Assembly (NCBI RefSeq): GCF_002895525.1
Contig: NZ_AZRL01000022.1
Span: 248,001-312,000, forward strand
DNA length: 64,000 bases
Direction of reading: 5' to 3'
DNA from: Petrotoga olearia DSM 13574
Lineage (GTDB): Bacteria; Thermotogota; Thermotogae; Petrotogales; Petrotogaceae
The stretch's first letter is position 1; the number at the start of each line of letters is the position of its first letter. Below are positions 26,070 through 35,279 of the stretch, piece after piece. The notes beneath the pieces are model-generated. The model made no database searches and was not told the origin of the DNA. It saw only the letters and a program-made list of their open reading frames with translations. A program made the translations under genes and the position numbers.

Positions 26070-27545
26070 ATGAATTATCTACTTACTTTAATTTCAGGTA
26101 TTTTAACCGGATTGGCTATGCCAGGTAATTTATTTTCTTTTCTCATCTGGTTTTCACTGGTTTTCTTTCTGAGGAATATTGCCGGATCAAAAACTCATTA
26201 TGAAAGATTGTTACATACGATAATATACTCTTCTTCTATGCTGATAACTACTCTTTGGTGGTTGCTTCCCACTTTGTCCAAAAATATACCCCAAATTCTA
26301 AAAAATTATTCTCCAGTCGTCGGTTTTTTTGGATACGTTGGAATGATTGTACTTTTAATGATACCTTATCTCATCATTTGGCTTTTATCAGAACTTTATC
26401 ATAGAAAAGATAGACAATACAATTATCTTTCACTGGTTTTTTTCTATTCTTTTGCATACACCATCGCTGAAGTCTTAAGGGGTTTTGGAGATTTGGCTTT
26501 TATGGGAGGAAATTTATCCTACGCCCTTTATGATCACACTGGAATAATACAAATCGTCTCTATTATAGGCTCTTTTGGTCTGACTTTTATCATCGTTTTT
26601 GTCAATGCTCTGATAGCTTTCGATAACTCACGTGATAAGGTATTAAAAATTCTTGTTATATTTACTTCTGTATACATTTTTAACTTTGCTATAGTTAGGT
26701 ATCTACCTCCTATTAATGGCACAAACAATTCCATAAAAGTTGGAGTCGTTCAAACGAATGTACCTCAAGAGATCAAGTACTCCTCAAATCCAATACAAGA
26801 TTATTCAACTTTTTCAAAGAATATCCAAGAATTTAGAAATAGGGATGTAGATATAGTAGTTTTTCCAGAATCAACTTTTCTTGAAGACGTTTCAAAATCA
26901 GAAATAGAAAGTCAAATAGTAAGAGACATTCAAAACTTATACAAACCTGTAGTTTTAGGACATCCAAGGATAGAAAGCGATAACCACTTTAACTCCGCCT
27001 GGGTATATAACCAACATGGGAGTATTCAGGGGATCTACGATAAAGTTAAATTAACCCCATTTGCTGAATTTTTGCCATATGAAACTATATTTGGAAACTT
27101 TGATGTTTTTAGATTATTAAACTTTTATACATCCGGGGAAGAATACTCAACCTTTTCATTAAATGAAACTGATTTTGGCGTTCAAATATGTTTTGAAACT
27201 TATTTCCCGGAAGTTTCAATAAATCAAGCTAAGAATGGAGCAAATTTATTGATTGCTATCTCTAACGACGGTTGGTTTAATTCGAAAACCGGTCTGTTTC
27301 AGCACTTCAGTCAAGGCGTTTTTAGAGCGGTAGAAACGAGAAGGGATTTCATCCAGGTTTCAAATACAGGTTCAACCGGCTCAATCGACAAATATGGAAG
27401 AATCACCAACACATTTGATTCTCAAGAAGAAAAATCGGGAATCTTTTTTGTCAACCCAAACGATAACATCTCTTTTTACTCTAAGGCTTCAGACATATTA
27501 AAAATATTATTTTTTATCGGAGCACTTTTGCTTGCAATTCTTTAA
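26070..27545 (+). CDS. lnt: Apolipoprotein N-acyltransferase
   Basis: Lnt N-acylates the lipid-modified cysteine of lipoproteins at the outer face of the inner membrane and is typical of cells with an outer membrane. About six or seven N-terminal helices (residues 1-215) precede a nitrilase-fold domain. The Glu-Lys-Cys triad is visible as Glu in VVFPESTF, Lys in YDKVKLTPFAEFLPYE and Cys in VQICFETYFPE. A last helix closes the protein at 491 aa. ATG follows CAGGGGGTAACT. Confidence 0.94.
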   Translation: MNYLLTLISGILTGLAMPGNLFSFLIWFSLVFFLRNIAGSKTHYERLLHTIIYSSSMLITTLWWLLPTLSKNIPQILKNYSPVVGFFGYVGMIVLLMIPYLIIWLLSELYHRKDRQYNYLSLVFFYSFAYTIAEVLRGFGDLAFMGGNLSYALYDHTGIIQIVSIIGSFGLTFIIVFVNALIAFDNSRDKVLKILVIFTSVYIFNFAIVRYLPPINGTNNSIKVGVVQTNVPQEIKYSSNPIQDYSTFSKNIQEFRNRDVDIVVFPESTFLEDVSKSEIESQIVRDIQNLYKPVVLGHPRIESDNHFNSAWVYNQHGSIQGIYDKVKLTPFAEFLPYETIFGNFDVFRLLNFYTSGEEYSTFSLNETDFGVQICFETYFPEVSINQAKNGANLLIAISNDGWFNSKTGLFQHFSQGVFRAVETRRDFIQVSNTGSTGSIDKYGRITNTFDSQEEKSGIFFVNPNDNISFYSKASDILKILFFIGALLLAIL

Positions 27546-27547
27546 AT

Positions 27548-28534
27548 TCAATATCCAAATTCTAAATCAATTAAGTCTTTTGCCGTACCGTCTTTTAAAA
27601 AGCCTTTTATATTTTCTACAGTTTCATCGATACTATACTTTGTAGCTTCAGTGTTATAGCCTCCAACATGTGGAGATAAAACAACGTTATCAAAGGTATG
27701 AATCGGGTAATTAGCTGGCAAAATTGATGGTTTTTCTGTGGTAGGATAGTTGTACCAAACATCTATAGCGGCTCCCGCTAATTTTTTGGACTTCAAAGCT
27801 TCATATAGTGCCCTTTGATCTATAACATCACCTCTTCCAACGTTTATTATGTATTTACCATCCATTTTATTAAACACCTTTTCATCGATAAGCCCTTTTG
27901 TATATTTCGTCAAAGGTAACGTCACGAATACAATTTCACTGTTTTCTATTACATAATCTAAATCGGAACTAATTTCGTCCACATTTTCAATATCTATATT
28001 CGCGTTTCTTTTATAACCAACAATTTTACAGTCAAAAGTCTTAAGCATTTGTGCAAGGTTCTTTCCTATATTACCTAATCCCAATATTGCACAACTTTTG
28101 TTATGAATAGATACCCATGAATCTTTAACGCTTTCTCCAGCACTAAATCCATGCCAAATTCCTTCTTTTAAATCGTTATGATAAGGAACAATTTTTCCAA
28201 GAAGAGCTAAAGCAAGAGCGAAAGCCCTTTCTGCAACTATTCTAGCGTTGCCATGACTATTTGCAACGCTAATGCCTTTTTCTTTTAGTATTTCTAAGGG
28301 TAATTGGTTCACCCCAGCATATGGAACAAAAATTATTTTTAAATTCTTTGATTTCCTCAAGATATTCTCATCCAAGTCTCCCCCAAACACTATTGCATCT
28401 GCAATTTCCATAGCATTTTCTACATTGGTGATTTCTTCACTATCTAGAAATTCGTCGTTAGGAAATAATTTCTTCAATTCACTAATTTTTTCTTTCCAAT
28501 ACGAGTTTAACTTGTTCATAAACAATACTTTCAA
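27548..28534 (-). CDS. D-isomer-specific 2-hydroxyacid dehydrogenase
   Basis: An NAD(P)-dependent dehydrogenase of the D-2-hydroxyacid family (328 aa). The dinucleotide site is AILGLGNIGKNLAQML near residue 155. The catalytic Arg is in NVGRGDVID, and the catalytic His in LSPHVGGYNTEA. The start is TTG behind GAGGGGG. It lies beyond the terminator of the xylose genes, on the same strand, so any role in sugar use is not supported. Substrate is unknown; hydroxypyruvate/glyoxylate and phosphoglycerate relatives share these motifs. Confidence 0.9.
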   Translation of the reverse strand: MKVLFMNKLNSYWKEKISELKKLFPNDEFLDSEEITNVENAMEIADAIVFGGDLDENILRKSKNLKIIFVPYAGVNQLPLEILKEKGISVANSHGNARIVAERAFALALALLGKIVPYHNDLKEGIWHGFSAGESVKDSWVSIHNKSCAILGLGNIGKNLAQMLKTFDCKIVGYKRNANIDIENVDEISSDLDYVIENSEIVFVTLPLTKYTKGLIDEKVFNKMDGKYIINVGRGDVIDQRALYEALKSKKLAGAAIDVWYNYPTTEKPSILPANYPIHTFDNVVLSPHVGGYNTEATKYSIDETVENIKGFLKDGTAKDLIDLEFGY

Positions 28535-28590
28535 TTTTTTAAATACCCCCTCGAAGTGATGAGTTTTTCGGAATTAAACTTACAAATTTT

Positions 28591-28610
28591 AAAGCGGCTA
28601 AAGCCGCTTT
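28591..28610 (-). terminator. Terminator of the xylA-ROK-xylB genes
   Basis: AAAGCGGC and GCCGCTTT form a perfect 8-bp stem with a 4-base loop, eight bases past the xylB stop codon. The T-run is stronger on the plus strand (TTTTTATATAT) than on the minus strand (GCTTTAAAATTT), but only minus-strand genes flank it. Confidence 0.65.
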
Positions 28611-28617
28611 TTATATA

Positions 28618-30090
28618 TCATCTTTGAATTCTTGCCAAATCTTCAAAATTCCTTTTCAATGATTTATACAAATTCCTATAAGCTTCATAATAATCATCGT
28701 AAATCTTGGTATCTTGATAATCAGGTTCAATAACTTCTTTAAATTTTACCCATTTTAAAACATCTTCTAGCTGTTGGCCATCTCCCACTGCAGCCAACAT
28801 AGCTGCTCCATAAGCACCACCTTCATCAATTTCAGGCATTTTAACAGGCATTTTGAAGTTTGTTGCAACTATCTTTGCCCATGTTTTGTTTTTGGCCCCT
28901 CCTCCAACTATCCTCATATCTTTTATTTCTGTTTTTTCCTTTATAAGTTCAAAAGAATCCCTAAGGCCGAAGGAGATACCTTCCATGGTTGCCCTTAATA
29001 TGTCGTTTTCGGTATTCAAAGAAGAAATTCCAAAAAAAACACCTCTTGCATTAGGGTCTCTATGTGGAGTTCTTTCCCCGTTTAAATAAGGAAGAAAAAT
29101 AATACCGTTTGAACCCGGTACTGATTGATTTATTCTTTTTTCTATTTCTGCCCAATCTGAACTGGGAAAAAATCGATTTTTCACCCAATTTAGGGAATGA
29201 GCGGCTGAAAGCATTACTCCCATGTAGTAATATTTATCTTGTATTACATAGTTAAAGTAATGTATTTTTCCAGATAAATCAGGGACTTTTTTTTCAGTGA
29301 GGGTTAAAACAGTGCCTGAAGTTCCGATACTAACCATCGACTCTCCCACTTTTGATATACCTATTCCAAATGCAGCTGATGCATTATCTGCTCCTCCAGA
29401 AACGACTTTTGTGTTCCTCCATCCCAATTCATTTTGCAAGCTTTCTTTTAATTCTCCTCGAATCCCATAAGAAGGATACAATTCAGGCATTATATCCATA
29501 TTAATGCCAAAAGTTTCAAATATATCTTCATCCCAATAATTTGTTTTTACATTAAAACATGCTGTTCCAGAAGCATCCGAATAGTCCATACCAATACTAC
29601 CCGTTAACTTAAAAACAATATAATCCTTAGGTAGAAGAATCTTCTTTATTTTTTTAAAATTCTCTCCTTCATTTTCTTTTAACCACAGTATTTTTGGGAA
29701 AGTGAAACCTTCCAAAAAGGGATTCCCTATTTTGGAGATAACCTTTTCTTCGCCACCAAAAGCTTCTGTAGCTTCTTTGCACTGTGGGGTCGTCCTTTGA
29801 TCACACCAAAGGATTGCCGGCCTAATAGGTTTATTATTTTCATCCAAAACCACCAAGCTATGCATTTGTCCGGAAAAACCTATTACATCTATTCGATGCG
29901 TTCTGGACACTTTTTTTAATATTTCGTATACACCATTCCACCAATCTTCAGGCTCTTGTTCAGCCCATGCGGGTTTGGGAACTTTCATTTCTAATGAATA
30001 GGAATAACTATCCAAAAGTTCTCCTTCTTCAGATATAACTAAACCTTTCAATCCAGTTGTTCCAACGTCTATACCTAGATATTTACGCAA
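28618..30090 (-). CDS. xylB: Xylulokinase
   Basis: XylB phosphorylates D-xylulose to xylulose 5-phosphate, feeding the pentose phosphate pathway. It is an FGGY-family kinase. The N-terminal phosphate motif is GIDVGTTGLKG, substrate contacts lie in GFSGQMHSLVVL and SDASGTACFNV, and the second ATP motif is MRIVGGGAKNKTW. I place the start at TTG 30090 (490 aa), after GAGGTGATCATT; the GTG at 30099 is part of that binding site. Context with xylA and a ROK regulator supports xylulose over other FGGY substrates. Confidence 0.96.
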   Translation of the reverse strand: MRKYLGIDVGTTGLKGLVISEEGELLDSYSYSLEMKVPKPAWAEQEPEDWWNGVYEILKKVSRTHRIDVIGFSGQMHSLVVLDENNKPIRPAILWCDQRTTPQCKEATEAFGGEEKVISKIGNPFLEGFTFPKILWLKENEGENFKKIKKILLPKDYIVFKLTGSIGMDYSDASGTACFNVKTNYWDEDIFETFGINMDIMPELYPSYGIRGELKESLQNELGWRNTKVVSGGADNASAAFGIGISKVGESMVSIGTSGTVLTLTEKKVPDLSGKIHYFNYVIQDKYYYMGVMLSAAHSLNWVKNRFFPSSDWAEIEKRINQSVPGSNGIIFLPYLNGERTPHRDPNARGVFFGISSLNTENDILRATMEGISFGLRDSFELIKEKTEIKDMRIVGGGAKNKTWAKIVATNFKMPVKMPEIDEGGAYGAAMLAAVGDGQQLEDVLKWVKFKEVIEPDYQDTKIYDDYYEAYRNLYKSLKRNFEDLARIQR

Positions 30091-30105
30091 AATGATCACC
30101 TCATT

Positions 30106-31302
30106 TTAAACCACAGCTTTTTCTGCAAAATCATCCATCACTCTTAAATTTGCCCCCGTCAAACATGCTGTTTCTATATCAAAAACAGGTCTCAAGGGCT
30201 TTTTTAAAGATTTTAAGGTTGGCTTCAGAGCTCGTGTCTTTATAATATTTTCAATCTCTGTGAAATAATCATCCGGGAAAAGATACCCATACCCCCCAAA
30301 AATTACAAACTCAGGATTCAAGATATTTATTAAATTAACCGTCCCTACTCCCAAATAATACAACATCTGTTTAATTATTTCATCGGCGTTCCCTTCTTTT
30401 TTTTCAGCTTTTATCAGAAGATTCCTGAATTTTTCTTCGTAATTGTTGCCTTCCAATCGCCCATTGCTGTATTCATATATCTTAGAAACGGTATCAATTG
30501 AGGCAAACGTTTCCCAACATCCTTGATTATTGCAAAAACATTTTTCCCCATTTTCTTCGATACTCATGTGACCAAATTCACCTGCTGTGAAATTAGGTCC
30601 CAAATGAATTTGACCGTCTATAAGCAAAGCTCCACCTATTCCCTGAGATATGAAAACATAGACTCCGTTGTTTAGGTTTGCAATATTCTTGTTAAAATAC
30701 ATCTCTGCTTGTAGAGCTAACTTTGCCTCATTTGCGGCAAAAATTGGTTTGTCACAATGAGGAATTTCCTTTAAAATAGCTTCCTTAAGATCAATCTCAC
30801 TCCAATTAAAATGAGGGACGTATTCGATAACCAAGTTCTCTCTATCGATCATTCCTGGAAAAGAAAAAGAAAGGCCTACTATATTATTCCCATTAGCATT
30901 TTCATATATTCTTTTTATCTCAACTGCTAATTTACTAATAAAAACATTAAAATTTTTGGGGGTTTCAAATTCTACAATCTTATTTATTGAATTGTTTATG
31001 TATCCAAGACCTACGACTGTTTTTTCTACTCCAACTTTAACAACAATGGAAGCAGCAACGCCTTTTGCTGCTTCCAACCTTATAGGTTTTCTTCCAACCC
31101 CTTTAGAAGATTTTCTATCTCCTTCTACTATTAAGTTTTTAGAAATTAAATCATAGGTAATCTTTGTCACAGTACTTTTATCTAAACCAGTAAGCTTAGA
31201 AATCTCATTTCTGGAGATTCCAGAATAATATCTGATCAAATTGAAAACCATTAATTTGTTTGAGTATCCCATTCTTTCTGCATTGATTTTCTTTATCTTC
31301 AA
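30106..31302 (-). CDS. ROK-family transcriptional regulator (XylR-like)
   Basis: A DNA-binding ROK protein. The winged helix is at residues 10-60 (SRNEISKLTGLDKSTVTKITYDLISKNLI). The sugar-kinase-like domain follows with EFGHMSIEENGEKCFCNNQGCWE, including the C-x-C-x4-C zinc site of ROK proteins. The start is TTG 31302 (398 aa) behind GGGAGGCC; an earlier TTG lies within that site. Its place between xylA and xylB, and ROK-style inverted repeats ahead of both xylose loci, make it the likely xylose-responsive regulator. Confidence 0.92.
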   Translation of the reverse strand: MKIKKINAERMGYSNKLMVFNLIRYYSGISRNEISKLTGLDKSTVTKITYDLISKNLIVEGDRKSSKGVGRKPIRLEAAKGVAASIVVKVGVEKTVVGLGYINNSINKIVEFETPKNFNVFISKLAVEIKRIYENANGNNIVGLSFSFPGMIDRENLVIEYVPHFNWSEIDLKEAILKEIPHCDKPIFAANEAKLALQAEMYFNKNIANLNNGVYVFISQGIGGALLIDGQIHLGPNFTAGEFGHMSIEENGEKCFCNNQGCWETFASIDTVSKIYEYSNGRLEGNNYEEKFRNLLIKAEKKEGNADEIIKQMLYYLGVGTVNLINILNPEFVIFGGYGYLFPDDYFTEIENIIKTRALKPTLKSLKKPLRPVFDIETACLTGANLRVMDDFAEKAVV

Positions 31303-31325
31303 AACAAGGCCTCCCAATTTGTCGT

Positions 31326-32642
31326 CTATTCGTAGATGTACAAATTTAATAAGTTTTCCAAATATTCTTGTCTTCCCGATTTTGGTACTCCCACTTTTTT
31401 ATCTATTGCATACTCTTCGAGTTCTTTGAAATTAGTTCGTCCATCCACAATCTTTTTACCCATTCCTTCGTTAAAACTATTATACCTTTTTTCTACAAAG
31501 TCTTCCAAAACTTTTTCTTCTAAAATCTTGTTGGCTAAGATCAGTCCTAAAGCAAATGCATCCATCCCCGCAATATGTGCGTAGAACAAATCAATATTTT
31601 CGTAAGATGGTCTTCTAACATGTGAGTCAAAGTTTAAACCACCTGGTGCTATTCCTCCGTTTTTAAGAATTTCATACATTGCCAAAACGTTTTCAAATAC
31701 GTTTGTTGGAAATTGGTCTGTATCCCATCCCAACAATAGATCACCCATATTAGCATCAACGCTGCCCAATATATTATTTATTCGTGCATACCTTAATTCA
31801 TGCTGAAAAGTATGACCAGCAAGAGTGGCATGATTTGCTTCTATATTGAACTTGAAATACTTATCAAGATCGTACTTTTGTAAAAATGCATAAGAGCTTG
31901 CAACATCAAAATCATATTGATGTTTTGTGGGCTCTTTTGGTTTGGGTTCTATCAAAAATTGGCCATCAAAACCAATTTCTTTGGCGTAATCTACAGCCAT
32001 GTGCATAAAATTAGCCAAATTGTTCAATTCCAACTCCATATTGGTGTTTAAAAGGGTTTCATATCCTTCTCTTCCACCCCAGAAAACGTAATTTTCACCA
32101 TTTAATTCCTTAGTTATTTCAAGTGCCTTTTTCACTTGTGCAGCGGCATATGCATACACATCCGCATCACAAGATGTAGCCGCACCCTGCATAAACCTTG
32201 GATGAGTGAAAAGATTTGCTGTTCCCCAAAGAAGCTTTATACCTGTTTCTTTCATTCTCTCCTTTATTCTTTCTACTACTTTATCTAATAACTTATTGGT
32301 TTCTCTCAATGTCTCTTGTTCATCAACCAAGTCTCTATCATGGGTACAAAAATATTTAACACCCAATTTGCTCATGAACTCAAATGCTGCATCACATCTT
32401 GCGTAAGCTTTATCTAAAGGATTAGAAAATTTGTTCCATTCTCTGTTGGCACTTTCGACCCCGAACATGTCCCTTCCTTCTGCGGTGAAAGTGTGCCAGT
32501 AAGCCACAGAAAATCTCAAGTGTTCTTCCATAGTTTTATTACCAATTTTTCCATTGGGATCATAATAGTGAAAAGCTAATGGATCCTTTGATTCCTTACC
32601 TACATACTCAACCTTTTTAATATCTTTGAAGTATTCTGCCAT
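31326..32642 (-). CDS. xylA: Xylose isomerase
   Basis: XylA interconverts D-xylose and D-xylulose using two divalent metals. The catalytic His/Asp are in [13 protein letters not shown]. Metal-binding residues lie in [18 protein letters not shown] and the later HSFE-equivalent [18 protein letters not shown] and [21 protein letters not shown]. At 438 aa it matches the longer (class II) isomerases of Thermotoga and Firmicutes. ATG follows ATAGGAGG. It starts 33 bases past the end of a broken sugar permease gene. Confidence 0.98.
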   Translation of the reverse strand: MAEYFKDIKKVEYVGKESKDPLAFHYYDPNGKIGNKTMEEHLRFSVAYWHTFTAEGRDMFGVESANREWNKFSNPLDKAYARCDAAFEFMSKLGVKYFCTHDRDLVDEQETLRETNKLLDKVVERIKERMKETGIKLLWGTANLFTHPRFMQGAATSCDADVYAYAAAQVKKALEITKELNGENYVFWGGREGYETLLNTNMELELNNLANFMHMAVDYAKEIGFDGQFLIEPKPKEPTKHQYDFDVASSYAFLQKYDLDKYFKFNIEANHATLAGHTFQHELRYARINNILGSVDANMGDLLLGWDTDQFPTNVFENVLAMYEILKNGGIAPGGLNFDSHVRRPSYENIDLFYAHIAGMDAFALGLILANKILEEKVLEDFVEKRYNSFNEGMGKKIVDGRTNFKELEEYAIDKKVGVPKSGRQEYLENLLNLYIYE

Positions 32643-32675
32643 TTTAAGACCTCCTATATGTTATTTTGCAAATAG

Positions 32676-32975
32676 TTATGCCTCTTTCTTTTTATTTGCA
32701 ACATCAAACCATACCGCAAATATTAATACTAACCCTTTTATTATAGACTGCCAAAACACAGGGACATTCATAAGACTCATTCCATTGCCTAAACTTGCCA
32801 TAACAAGCGCTCCAATTACTGCACCAACAACAGTACCAATTCCACCCATTAAGCTTGTACCACCTATAACACACGCAGCTATTGTATCTAACTCCGCTCC
32901 TTCTCGGGCCGGAACAGAAGCTGCATTAAGTCGCGAAGTAAAAAAATACCTCCAAGAATTAAGCTCTGCCATCAT
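32676..32975 (-). pseudogene. 3' remnant of a sugar ABC permease (XylH/RbsC type)
   Basis: About 85 residues match the C-terminal end of ribose/xylose-type ABC permeases: LTSRLNAAS-like [15 protein letters not shown], then [40 protein letters not shown] in sequence, and the ending [18 protein letters not shown] complete permease has 300-400 residues. Here the homology stops abruptly at about codon 13, preceded by unrelated sequence. The upstream binding-protein and ATPase genes expected in such an operon are absent. A deletion has removed most of the transporter, leaving this tail next to xylA. Confidence 0.85.
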
Positions 32976-33005
32976 TACGAGAATAACATCGATAATTTAT
33001 TTATT

Positions 33006-33033
33006 TTTTTACCATTAGTACTAATGGTAAAAA
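33006..33033. promoter_or_regulatory. 28-bp perfect palindrome in the xylA-cluster leader
   Basis: The core ACCATTAGTACTAATGGT is flanked by TTTTT and AAAAA, giving a 28-bp perfect palindrome. It lies about 20 bases downstream of the -10 box of the minus-strand promoter at 33053-33081, so it is transcribed. Low GC argues against a terminator; a repressor operator is the simplest reading. Confidence 0.6.
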
Positions 33034-33052
33034 CCACATATAACTATGTTCA

Positions 33053-33081
33053 TTTTAAAATATTTTATTTGATATTGTCAA
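33053..33081 (-). promoter_or_regulatory. Promoter of the xylA-ROK-xylB genes
   Basis: Reading leftward, the consensus -35 TTGACA (33081-33076) is followed by TTAAAA at a 17-bp spacing or TAAAAT at 18. It drives the remnant permease, xylA, the ROK gene and xylB. The XylR-like inverted repeat lies 3 bp upstream of the -35. Confidence 0.7.
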
Positions 33082-33084
33082 CCA

Positions 33085-33105
33085 TTAATTTATCCAATCA
33101 ACTAA
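33085..33105. promoter_or_regulatory. Candidate XylR (ROK) operator, copy A
   Basis: On the minus strand, TTAGTTGATT-G-GATAAATTAA is a 21-bp imperfect inverted repeat (7 of 10 arm positions match). It resembles known ROK/XylR operators with TTAGTTT half-sites. The surrounding 31 bases (33083-33113) are identical to copy B at 51278-51308, 18 kb away, and both are spaced equally from their -35 boxes. Confidence 0.7.
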
Positions 33106-33151
33106 TATTAGGAACAATCACTTTTCAACCTTTTCGCTTTATTTGTTAACA

Positions 33152-33171
33152 TTAAGGGGTTAACCCCTTAA
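33152..33171 (-). terminator. Palindrome after the chemoreceptor gene
   Basis: TTAAGGGGTTAACCCCTTAA is a perfect 20-bp palindrome about 60 bases past the chemoreceptor stop codon on the minus strand. It can fold as an 8-bp stem and is the only terminator candidate for the xylan operon before the xylA promoter. No good T-run follows, so its strength is uncertain. Confidence 0.45.
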
Positions 33172-33231
33172 AATCCCCAAATCCAATATCTTTGTTCAAT
33201 TAAAAATCTTTTTGCACAAAGCTGCAAAATT

Positions 33232-35235
33232 TTATATCTTAAAACTTCCAACCAATCCTTTTAACTCTGTGGCTAATTCACTCAACTCTTTCGCTTCTTC
33301 GTTTATCCCTATCCCTTGTTTTACTTGTTCGTCTATTACACTTCTTGACCTTTCTAGTTGTTCACTTATTTCTGTTACCGCTTTCGCTACCCTGTCCATC
33401 GCTGTGCTCATCTCTTGCGCACTTGCACTTTGTTCCTCTGCACTTGCCGTCATGTTTTCTATCCCTTGGTCCATCCTTTCTATCCTTTCTTTTATACGAT
33501 TGAAACTTTTCTGTACATTCTCCATCTTTTCGTTTATTTCTCCTATCGTTCCTACTACCTTGTTCGTCGATTCGTTTACTTTGTTCGTTCCTTGCGTTAT
33601 GTTGGTTAGTATTTCGGATATTTCATCCGTTGCATTCCTTGATTCTTCCGCTAACTTCCTTATCTCATCCGCTACAACTGCAAATCCTCTTCCTGCTTCC
33701 CCTGCCCTTGCCGCTTCTATCGCTGCGTTTAGTGCCAACAGGTTCGTTTGCTCCGTTATCGAGTTTATCGTTTCTACTATACTTTGTACGTTCTTGGCGT
33801 TGCTTGCGAGTGTTTCTACTTCTTTTTGACTTTCTTTCGTCCTTTCTACCGCTTCTTTCACAGCTTGACTTATGCTTTCTATCGTTTTGCTTCCTTCTTC
33901 TGCAGCTTTACTTGTTTCATCTGCTTCTTCACTTAGTCTTTGTGCGTCTTGGGATACACCTTGTGCAGCCCTTGCTACTTCGTCTACACCTGAGGTCACT
34001 TCTTCTACGTTTCCTGCCGTTTCTTCCGTACTTGTTTGTATCTTGTCCATCTGGTTTTTGAGTTCTTCTGAGTTCTTCCTGCTTTCTTGTGATGAGCGCG
34101 TTAGACTTTCTGATGCGTTTTCTACTTTGTCCGATGCCTGTTTTATTGACCCCATGGATCTTCTTAATTCTTTACTCATTTCTGATAGGGCGTTTGCCAT
34201 CTGACCTATCTCGTCTTTGCTTTTACTTTCAAAGTTTACCGTTAGGTCTCCTTCTTTGAATTGGTTTATCTTGTTTTTGAAGTCTAACAGTGGTTTCGTT
34301 ATACTCCTTATTAGATAGATGACCATGATTATCGATACTATGAAGGCTACTACGGTTAGGATGGCTGTCAAGGTTATTGCTTGATTGTTTTCTTCTATGA
34401 GTGATGGACCTAACGTGTCTTGTTGGACCTTTAATTCATTTCTTTGTTCTTCTAATAGGTTAAGTATCTCTACCCTTGCTTGTTCCATCTGCCCGATTAT
34501 GGGTTGTTGGGATTCTATCGCTGTGACTATTTGGTTGAAGGTGCTTTTGAACTGTTCGACCATGTCTTTCATCTCGTTGAACAGTTCAGTTAATTCGTCT
34601 GATACTAATCCTTGCTCTAAAATGGCTATTTGTGATTCTAACTCATCAAAAGCATTCATGACACTGTTTTTGTCACCTACTGATTTAGAAGAAAAATAAA
34701 CAGAAGCAAGCTCTTTTATACTATCTACTATTTCTAACGAGCTATCAGCGTAAAAAACGAGGGTTGAAATGTTATTTTCTTGGGCTAAGGTTTTAAAGTC
34801 AGTAATACTTTGGCGTAATTCATTGGATATATCTTTAAAATCTTGATTTACGAGCCTATTTTTTCCTTCATTCAATTGAACAATTTGATTAAAGCTGTTT
34901 TCATAGTCGCCTATCTTTGTGATTATGTTTTGTACTAGTGTAGAATCGGTAGTTTCATCTGTAAAGAAGCTTTGAACTGTATCGATATTCTGAATAATAA
35001 TTTCTCTTGTTTGTTCATCATAGTTGATCACATAATCTTTGAAGGCTAAAGCAGCTTCAAAAAAGGTGTTTTCTATTTCAGAGATTTGATTCGTTTCATC
35101 AGCTAAATCTCTATAACTACCCAAACCATCGTTGGACCTTATCAAAGAAAAGATATTGAAAAATACCGCTGCCCCAAATAAAATAAAAATTATAACGATA
35201 ATTAAAGTTATCCTTCCCCTTATGCTTTTAAACAA
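33232..35235 (-). CDS. Methyl-accepting chemotaxis protein
   Basis: A membrane chemoreceptor (667 aa). A first membrane helix at residues 9-30 is followed by a periplasmic, mostly helical ligand domain of about 250 residues. The second helix is [21 protein letters not shown], then a HAMP domain and a long cytoplasmic coiled coil. The signalling tip [20 protein letters not shown] is intact, as is the [20 protein letters not shown] stretch. TTG start behind GAGGTGG. Only 44 bp separate it from the GH3 gene, with no terminator seen, so it may be transcribed with the xylan genes and sense a related sugar. Confidence 0.96.
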   Translation of the reverse strand: MFKSIRGRITLIIVIIFILFGAAVFFNIFSLIRSNDGLGSYRDLADETNQISEIENTFFEAALAFKDYVINYDEQTREIIIQNIDTVQSFFTDETTDSTLVQNIITKIGDYENSFNQIVQLNEGKNRLVNQDFKDISNELRQSITDFKTLAQENNISTLVFYADSSLEIVDSIKELASVYFSSKSVGDKNSVMNAFDELESQIAILEQGLVSDELTELFNEMKDMVEQFKSTFNQIVTAIESQQPIIGQMEQARVEILNLLEEQRNELKVQQDTLGPSLIEENNQAITLTAILTVVAFIVSIIMVIYLIRSITKPLLDFKNKINQFKEGDLTVNFESKSKDEIGQMANALSEMSKELRRSMGSIKQASDKVENASESLTRSSQESRKNSEELKNQMDKIQTSTEETAGNVEEVTSGVDEVARAAQGVSQDAQRLSEEADETSKAAEEGSKTIESISQAVKEAVERTKESQKEVETLASNAKNVQSIVETINSITEQTNLLALNAAIEAARAGEAGRGFAVVADEIRKLAEESRNATDEISEILTNITQGTNKVNESTNKVVGTIGEINEKMENVQKSFNRIKERIERMDQGIENMTASAEEQSASAQEMSTAMDRVAKAVTEISEQLERSRSVIDEQVKQGIGINEEAKELSELATELKGLVGSFKI

Positions 35236-35279
35236 GGTAATCCACCTCGATTTTTATATTAAATTCCGCAAAAGAAGCT

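Noticed and set aside
33212-34204. Several overlapping plus-strand open frames rich in Ser, Leu and Phe
   Set aside because: They lie opposite the chemoreceptor signalling domain; their composition is that of a shadow of its regular coiled-coil codons.
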